From positions 23,079,501-23,143,500 of the forward strand of contig NC_088308.1 in assembly GCF_910592395.1 (NCBI RefSeq): a stretch of 64,000 nt of DNA. The letters are read 5' to 3'. This DNA is from Lineus longissimus. Lineage: Eukaryota > Nemertea > Pilidiophora > Heteronemertea > Lineidae. Position 1 is the stretch's first letter. Each line of letters starts with the position of its first letter. The position numbers and the translations under genes were made by a program. The notes under the pieces were generated by a model, which did no database searches, was not told the DNA's origin, and saw only the letters and a list, made by a program, of their open reading frames with translations. This document shows positions 55,541 to 64,000 of the stretch, in pieces.

Positions 55541-55666
55541 GGGGAATGCCAACTGCTGACAGTGCGTAGTGACTGATGGTGTTTGTAACATGGAATAAAT
55601 ACAAAGGAAAAAGAGTAAGAAAAATCGGATTACACATTGCTAACAATGCATAGTGACGGATGGTGT
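55541..55666 (+). repeat. Imperfect tandem repeat, about 87 bp period
   Basis: ACTGCTGACAGTGCGTAGTGACTGATGGTGT near 55550 recurs as ATTGCTAACAATGCATAGTGACGGATGGTGT near 55637. The repeated block is about 40 bp. Confidence 0.6.
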
Positions 55667-56019
55667 CCTTATCGCGGTCACTGAATGCAAAAGTCGAGGC
55701 AACTTCTATGACGCGAGACAAGTTCTCGTTAATCACGCACAGAACCAAATCGACTGAGACCGCGCCCCAAGCCCAGGCGAAAAGTAAAGACCATTCTTGA
55801 CATCATGCGACTGGTTTGATATGTTATTCTAGGATGCTCCCTATCACCTCACACCAACAACGACCCCGACAGATCTCGTTTTTTCTCGCCATGGTCATTT
55901 TAAAATGAACAAATATAGCAAACTAGGGTGGATTCGGGGTGAGGCTGGAACTAAAAATCCGAGTTGTTTATTGTAGCGACAGGAAAACTAAGCATACATG
56001 CCAAAAGTTAGAGTAATAA

Positions 56020-56150
56020 TATGGTAAAGCGCTTAATGTGAAGAATCAAATTAATGCTAATTGAGTACAAGCGCTACACAAATGCTGAACACTATATCAT
56101 CAACATTATCATTATCATTTTTATCATTTTTATTTATTTTGGCAAAGACG
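56020..56150 (+). repeat. SINE-like 3' end with ATC/ATT-rich tail
   Basis: GTACAAGCGCTACACAAATGCTGAACACTAT is followed by (ATCATT)-type repeats to about 56140. This resembles the end of retroposed elements and recalls the tail at 32860-32885. The body of the element was not delimited. Confidence 0.4.
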
Positions 56151-59100
56151 TACTGTCACTCCATCATATCATAACACTATTATCCCTGAGTAGATCATTT
56201 ACCCATCAGGCAGCCACAATCTACACAAGACCGATCTGTCATCACATTCTGTGTTTCTTCAACGGAACGATCAGATGACAGTATGATTGATCTATGACTA
56301 GAACGATTGGAGAGAATGATCGAATGGTGTGTAGAATCTGGAAACAGGCATTAATGAAAAACAATGAGAATATCTACAGTGGTGTGAAGATAAGGTAGTA
56401 CGTTGTTACCAATGTGGTACAAGGTGTAAAATAATCGACTTTCTACTTTCAAAGTAAAATAACGTAAAAAGCCCATATTTCAAGCAGGTTTCAGTATTTA
56501 CTCTTCGAATCTGTTTTTGCCACTTATAGAGTATGCCGAGCACGCACTGCACCCAACGACCGATGATCAGAGCGCCGTTCAAAGCAGGGCAATTGCCGCG
56601 ACAATTGCCCCGTATGGGCAACCTTGAACACCGCCGAACTCCTCTCGTTACGTTGCCAGACTTCCTGTGGCAGCTTCCGCACCTTAGGATCGCATCATCA
56701 GCTCAGCTTCTCCGAGACGATTGTTCCTGATGACCGGAGCCAATTTACGGCCGATATGCAATTGGTCTTGCCGAGCGGCCAACCTACGACTTTCGCATAT
56801 GGAACAAAATCATGAGAATAACGAGTAATCCTTTTTTGTCAACACTCTTGAAGCATTTTCAGAAGCACAGCACAAGCCTATATCCTCTGTCATGTCATTT
56901 GGTAAAATGCAAAGATATGATTAATATTATCAATGGCGTTATTCAAAACCAAAAGTAGATAACCGGCTTTGTGTAACCTAGTACGATACGTCCCTGTCCC
57001 AGACATGCCCGCGAACAAGAACACCTCTTCAACCTCATTATCGCAGCTACTGGTGACAGCCTCTGATGACTGGAGTTTCCCTATTATGACTAGCCGTGGC
57101 TTAGATTGGGGTATTATCTGACAGGTGTGGCAAACGACTTGCATCTAATAGAGCCACGGATCGACTTTGAGATCTATAAGGAATTTCCATTAAGAAACCA
57201 GGGCAATGGAATGTCTTCCTCATAGAGGTGAAGTAGAGGTCAGTCATTTGATTTAAGTGAACTTATCCATTCACTCGGGTATACTTTGGTAATCATAACT
57301 AAATGACAATGTATCCCTTTCCGTGCAACATGATGTATATCTGGGATACATGTAATTGCTGAGATATTCAACTTTTAGCGGGACGTTTTTTCCGGGCCAT
57401 CCGATAATACCGACGAGTGCTATCTCGTTTTGGTGAGCATTAGTTGTTTTTTGCCAAGCCAGAACCTCTACGCACTTTAGCGACGTATGATTCAATCTTC
57501 GCCTAATCCCAGTAACAGCAACCCATCAATCTTATAGCCTGAAAATATTCCAACATCCAAAGGCTAAGCGAAGCCTTACATCGATCAATAGACTAGTATC
57601 ATGACAGAAACGGCAGCAATAACCATTTAATGCTTCCGTAATGACAAATTTAGGTTCTGGTATACATCTGACCCGACTAAGAGTATGTACCCCCCTATAA
57701 GGTATATTGTCACATCTTATCCAGTTATTTCCCATTTAATCAGTGTCTCCTAATCAGGTTTGGTGATAGGTCAGTTCTTGATGGAAATGGCAGCTAATAT
57801 GGTGTCAGGTTTAATATAGATATGTTGGCTGTTCTTCCTGCCACGGGGGAATAATGACCTCATGATAAGATATCAGACAGCTATTGTTATCGGAGCAATA
57901 CTGTAAGACCGGATTCGTAATAATCTAGCTTGTTAACGGTCGTCTGGACGTGGCCAGCCTGCTGGAATGAGGTGGTTACGGAAGCCATGAAAGCAATCCA
58001 GTCACGATATCGAATGATAACATTAGAAGTTACGATCGAATAATAACATTAGATAAAAGAGCGACGTCATCCATTTAAGGCTTTATTCTGGGTGAAACTG
58101 ATGTAGTGCATTGACTAACTTGGCTGTCATTAACGATAGTTTATCTTTGCTGTCGTGAATAATAAGCAATTTGCCATCACTACTATGATGACAGGATAAA
58201 TGCGGAAGACAGCGGATTTGATCCAGTCCAATTTATTTTCACTTTCAATTTGCTTATTTTCAGGTTTGGAGATACCTCAGCTGATGTTGCTCTGAAGGTC
58301 GACCATGCTTCAAAGGGCAAGCATCATCTTCCCAAGTTGTTCAAGTCACAATAAATATCGGTCGTGGCACGAACATATACACAACTGCAGTAATTTCTCC
58401 TCATTTTAGCTTAATACCAATTTAACAATTCGTGCTTTTCGAACACATCACCATTTAAATTCAATTTAACTTCAAAAAGAAATGCCCGAGTGTCATTTAG
58501 CAATTTGACGGATCATTTTGCACTGAAATGATCATTATTTCTCCATCCCATGAGAAATTGTATTGGATTTAATTCGTCATGTTTAGAGCTCTAGTTTTTT
58601 CACAACTTCAAAAAATTTTCAAATTAAATTGATTGGATAGGTTGGCCTGTTTTTTATGATCTAGAGAAATACTTCACTGTCTAATGTGCGGAAGAAAAGA
58701 GATATTTTAGCAGCCAGTGGGAGGAATAAGCACACTTATTAAAAAATGTCGCTGAGTATTGGTTGAACCCAAAGTTTTAATCACAGTTTTAATGGAAAAC
58801 TTCAACAACTCTCAAAATCCCTTGTAGTTTGGTCACAACAGATAGTTGGCTGACTCAATTAATCCTTTTGAAGTCATGCAATTGCTACATCATTTTCTTG
58901 TCGAAACAAGCTACAACAATAGCTAGCGTGATGAACCACACATTATCATCAATGAAAAGACAAAGACAGTTCTTGCCGCATCATCCAAACTTTCTCTGTG
59001 ATTCATGATTCGGCTGCATCAACGTTCTCTCAACATGCTATCATTAGGGAAACCGGGAGTGCATCACGACAATAACAGCTTAGAGTTTGATCATAAAACA

Positions 59101-60560
59101 CATTACATGAAACTAAACTGTCAAAATAAGTTTCTATGAAGAGGTTACGATAACTCTCATCTGTTCTTAGTTATGTCTTCAGAGTAATAAAATCTTATGA
59201 CGCAGTTCCACTCTCCCCTTTGCACCCATGTGCACATCTACCCACTTGGAATTTGTAAATCGAAACTGCATCAAACATCATCCACATCGGACCCTTTCAA
59301 CTGCACCAAAAAGGATGTTAATGAATAATAGAATAGTACCCCTTAGCCGGTATACGACTGCCTTTCATCCAATCTCCTTTCCAGTATTTGATTAGTTTGG
59401 ATATCTGCTTTCACAGATTCCTGTGGGAAAGGATTCCTCGATCAGCGCATTTATTGATTTCTCACAAGATCTCACTTTCCAATTTGAAGTTGATATCATG
59501 CCTTCTTTGATGTGCGAATAAATTTCAATCAGATCTTCAACTTATTCAGTATAAGCTTTGGCAAATAATGAAATCAAATATTAAATAAAACACAAACAAA
59601 GTTACTCTATTAATCTGAACAGTGTTAATGTTTTGATTTATTAACTGGTCAGGAGTTGATTGTCCATTTGATGGCGTTGTCTATTATGTCTCCTGCACTA
59701 AATGGTCGAAAACTATTGGTAGAGTTGTTGAGATCAGACGAATCGAGTATGTTGTTGCAATGACCATACCCAAACTCACGTGGTTTAAATATGGATAAAG
59801 GACCTTCGTTACAATGTTTCTTTTTTTATAATGGATAATTTTGTGACAATGAATCAGTTTTGTAGCACTCACGCTCCTTTGATTTCACTAATATGAATTT
59901 CAAATGAACTCTTTGATCAGTTTGCCGTTGACATCTGTGCTTCGAAAACGCGTTTATTGGAATTTGCAGATTAAAACATAGGTTTAATTGATTCAAACGC
60001 ATCATGACTTGAACAATATCGGTAATATCTCTCGGAAACTTTGAACCACCATTACCAGTAACAATGTTAAAGGTGTGATGGGAGTTTTTATGTGTTTGAT
60101 CAAATCAGGCGTTCAAAATCATCAAAAATGGAGTTAAGAACCAATTGTGTTGTTCCGGTGCAGAACCGGGTGTGACAAGTGCGCCTAATTGTTTTCCAAT
60201 AAACCTCCCACTTTATCGCATCAAGATCAATAGCAAGACGAAATCCAATAAACCTTTAAGTTTGACGATATTTTGCTGCTGGCCTGTGAATTAATTTTGA
60301 AACGATCTTGCGGCATTTCCCATGCTTTGGATGACTGCTTTTTGTTTTTGCGCCGTTGCAAGCAGCCGAACATGTGTTAAATGTACAAAAAATCTCACAG
60401 GCAGACACGCCAAGACTTATCTTGTTACTCCCACGCCGACTACATCACTGGCTAGAATTAAAATCGTCGAGCACTTAATCTCATATTCTCCACCAAATAT
60501 GACAAATAATGGAAGTGTTGGATAATGTTGATGTTGATATGCTCTATATGAAACACGAAA

Positions 60561-60603
60561 CACCGAGAATATGCTTCACGCTTCACACCGAGAATATGCT
60601 TCA
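60561..60603 (+). repeat. Tandem repeat, 25 bp period x2
   Basis: CACCGAGAATATGCTTCA occurs at 60561-60578 and 60586-60603 exactly, separated by seven bases. Confidence 0.85.
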
Positions 60604-61914
60604 TCTTACAGTTAAACCTTCGGCCAGATACGGTTGCAGTAGTAAATGTACATGTTAGAATCTTCGTATTATTTCTAGGGTGAAATTGTTGAAGATGACA
60701 GTAATGCCAAAATGTCGATTATAAAGATTTCCGAAAAGTTCAAGCGAATGGATTGTGATGTCTGAGTCATAGCAATTCCACGATGTCAAAATGTCATAAT
60801 GGTTCCAATTTCAAAACATCATCATCCTCGATTATGTATTTTCCAATAGAGATTAAACTGAAATGAAATGTAAGATAGAACAATAAGCCAACAATAACGC
60901 ACACAAAGATAACGTTCATCCTCGTCAAAACAAGTGCTTCTTCCCCTGAGAAGCTACATAAACACGGTTGTTTGACCCGAATTCCGAGGCTGGTTTTGCA
61001 AGTTCAAATAAGGACCCAATCGTGGACCCATCCCATTTTCCGGCTGGAGTGTAATAAAGAATAACAAGCCGTACAGGAATAGCTCACATCGTCAAAGAAT
61101 CAACTAAGAAATTTAAAAAAGTCACAACCATCAAAACATTCCTGCTTTGCTCAATAGTTGAAGAGCCCAGGGATGCACCATCCTGACTGACCACTGAGTT
61201 GGGCTTTACCTCTGAGGAAAGAATCCCCAAACGGCGAGCTGTTGCCATGCTCTTTTTACCAGAATAAGGAAGACTATGCCTTTTAGCGATGTCAAATTAA
61301 GTCTTGATCCACAGGAGGTTATCGAGTTGATGACATTTTAACATTCCCCTGGTGTTTTTTTTCAATTATATAAAGGACAGATTGCAATGACAATGATATT
61401 CAATTTGCCCGGCAATTATCGCTGGGTCGTGAAGATGATAGGAATGAGTGATATAAATGACAGATTAGCACAAATCGATATTGTGTAAATTTCTTTAAGA
61501 TAATCTTGGTTTGTTCCCATGTGGTAGACAAGGAGATTCATGTATAAGCTTATTTTATATGAGAATAAATGGATAACGCCATTGACAAGAAACTGCATAC
61601 GCCGATATGAGCCAGAGTGATGCGGTAGGGTGACGCGGTTTGCCTCATTTTCTAAATCGTGTAGGAAATTCCAAAACCAAGCAGCCCTGAGGGAGGAATC
61701 TGGGACCAACTTCACGGTATCTGGGATCAACTTCACGGTGACCATGATCGATTATGCGAAAGGCCGCGTTCATCACTCTTACAGAACTGTCCAATCGAGA
61801 ACACAGAAGAAGAGGTGATCGTACAGGCATGACAGGAAAGAAATATCAGTGGCCAATTCTTCACCGGTTGCAGTTTGCGGCTTAATGCATACGCACCACC
61901 AAGAATCGCCAACA

Positions 61915-62167
61915 TCAATATGTTTTTAAGGTGTTAACACCAGGAAACTCAAGAGTCGATATATCATCATAGGAAGGCCAACGTGCAATTTCTTGACAGT
62001 GGCCCGGTTTGAGACTTTTCCTTTTTACGACAACTATTTTTGGGGGGTTTTCAGCTCGCCGAGAACTCATGCTCAAGAAACCAATACGGTGGTCTTCAGC
62101 CTTATTGAATACTAACTCTTTTCCCTTCTTTATTGGTTTTCTACTTAAGATGGATACCACCTATGTT
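61915..62167 (-). CDS. Weak candidate coding segment, unknown protein
   Basis: A minus-strand frame of 81 codons after an ATG at 62160 reads like protein (SMSSRRAENPPKIVVVKRKS, CQEIARWPSYDDISTLEF). A possible acceptor (ACATAG) lies just upstream at about 62168. The plus strand is also open over part of it (62009-62248). I recognise no domain. It could be a terminal exon of an unseen gene, or chance. Confidence 0.18.
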
Positions 62168-64000
62168 CTCCCTATAAGCCATCAAAGCGACGACGAGAGC
62201 AAAACCGATATGTCTGAACACAGGCTTGTGGAGGGTGAGGGAGCTTAGCCTGATACCCCAGCATATCTGCCATGTACATCACTGAAGAATCCGTGAGGCT
62301 TCTTGGGCGAATATTATAGAGCTTCATGTTTGAGATATATGGGGAGTGTTTGTTCATGTTATGAAATCTTCAGGCATAAAAAAACTTTCTATGGCCTCTT
62401 AGGTGCTATTTTGAATAGCAATGCGTGTTTAAGACATTAAGTAATGTTTCTTCAAGCTCAGACAACTTATTGCCAACAAATTTGTCGTTACTCATATTTT
62501 CACATTCAAAAGATCTATCAAATTGATGCATCCTGTTTGACAACAAAAAAAGAGACACTGGTGGTTAGAGTCAACTACGATTCCGACTCGTATTACCGAA
62601 ATTGATACTGCCAATGCTCCGCCCCTGTTGAAAGAGATACTGCAGAACAAACGTCGGTACACGAAAACTTGGCATGCAAGAAAAACACTCACAAACGACA
62701 TGTTGACATGAAAAAAAAATTATATTGAGTTCCTTAGTACTTTGAAGCGAAATGTCAAGAATATAATATAAACTATTTAAATCCGATGCCATGATCAGTT
62801 GGAAGCTTTAGGGAAGGAACTCTCAACTTGATATCGTCAATTCGACGATCCGATGACGAAGCATCCAAGAGAACAGCCTAGTTAGTCCCCCAGTAAGTAG
62901 CAAGATCTGTTTCAGGGCTCAGGTTGGAGAGGGTTGGCATGGAAACAAGGACAGGAACAATGCATTAATGATCGAAGAAGTAGCCAGCTCGGGTGAACTA
63001 AGTTCAAACTATTCCTTTGATCAGCCGTTGCCCTTAAGACTTGATGTGGTGCTACGCGGCTAGTTGAGCTAGAAAAGTCCAACGGTAACATTATCTGACG
63101 TGTTCTGGCAAAACATGACTTAAAGGTTTCTTGTAACTTCTTTTGATATAAGTTGACACAGGCCTATTCGGTATCTTGAGAGTAGGCGGTTATTTGAACA
63201 TCTTTTTAAAAAGACATGTGGACTGGACTTATTGGGGGAGGGGGTAAGATGTTTCATTATATGAAAGCCATATCACTTGCATAGTACGACCTACCGCTAG
63301 TAAATATACTAAAAAAATAGTCGTGTCATTATATCCGGCTCGTTACTACACCAAACACACATCATTACAAAGACACCATTGATGATGGCCAGTGGTTAGA
63401 AAGGAAAACGAATCAAATTCCCGTTAGGCAAAACAATTTATCAGCAACAAGATATTTTATGCATGGTCCGCTTTCGGAATAATGCATCTAAGGTTACACA
63501 TCAAGACACTGAGCTGGATAGTCATGTCCGCAATGATTGTGACATCGTTGCACTATTTTGAATGCTATTTGGAACAAATATATATTAACAAGAACAATGA
63601 CAGAATACTGCAGGGTGGGTGCAACAGAGTGGACGAAATGATGTCAAGTAACTGAGATATTGGCCTACCAGTTCTAACGTTCTGTGGACCGCGCAATATG
63701 TGACAGGCACTTCGTAAGACTGCCAGATACATCAAACGCAGAAATTAATCCTCTCGACGACTCAAATACAAACTAATGCCATACTAAGCCACGATTCTCC
63801 TTCCTTTGATAACGGACATTGGCACTTAAAGTATTCTCCTGATTATATGATAAGTGCAGCCAGTCTGCAACATCGGGAAGAAAGCAATTACCGCTGCTGA
63901 AATTAACGAAAGCACGTCAACTGGAGCAGATAGAAATAAAAATTTAAACAAAATGAATAAAAAGGTTAAAAAATAAACAACTATCATGCATCTGTCATCG

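Larger units (their letters stand above)
48434..64000. other. Gene-poor right part of the window
   Basis: I found no recognisable gene in this stretch. Open frames are short (longest 118 codons at 49410-49766), have no known domain and mostly overlap others on the opposite strand. What it does hold is a MITE copy at 51534-51720, an imperfect tandem repeat at 55541-55666, a SINE-like end at about 56020-56150, a 25 bp tandem repeat at 60561-60603, and AT-rich DNA from about 58200 to 60300. Confidence 0.5.

Overview
This is a stretch of animal nuclear DNA. Genes are split into many short exons with GT-AG introns, the intergenic DNA is AT-leaning and rich in repeats, and there are no bacterial operons, tRNAs, rRNAs or CRISPR arrays that I can see. 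The protein families (a motile-cilium dynein assembly factor, a calcyphosin-type EF-hand protein, a membrane guanylyl cyclase and an SLC22 organic-ion transporter) point to a ciliated metazoan. Compact introns, TTAA-flanked short transposons and a very common TACATGTA octamer suggest a marine invertebrate, but I cannot assign the phylum from sequence alone.

Layout. 1-3490: no convincing gene, one weak candidate exon. 3491-11273 (minus): an SLC22-type transporter with eight shared exons preceded by three different, mutually homologous first exons. Each has its own ATG and the same splice phase. 13185-19097 (plus): a two-exon calcyphosin-like gene with a 5.3 kb intron carrying two copies of one short transposon. 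21478-26114 (minus): a complete ten-exon DNAAF5 (HEATR2) gene whose predicted 3'UTR contains a palindromic repeat. 26151-28100: repeat-rich spacer. 28235-46176 (minus): twenty exons of a receptor guanylyl cyclase (ligand-binding region, one membrane span, kinase-homology domain, cyclase domain and an unusually long C-terminal tail). Its N-terminal exon(s) were not found. 46177-64000: almost gene-free as far as I can read, with scattered repeats and two or three weak exon candidates.

How the genes relate. The calcyphosin-like gene and DNAAF5 are convergent neighbours, and both families are linked to motile ciliated cells. The transporter and the cyclase are membrane proteins with no evident link to them. 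The most interesting structure is the array of three alternative first exons in the transporter. It resembles the 'variable first exon, constant remainder' design of UGT1A-type loci and would swap the cytoplasmic N-terminus and first membrane helix on an otherwise constant carrier. Exon boundaries below were derived by hand from reading frame, splice consensus and phase continuity. No transcript evidence was available.
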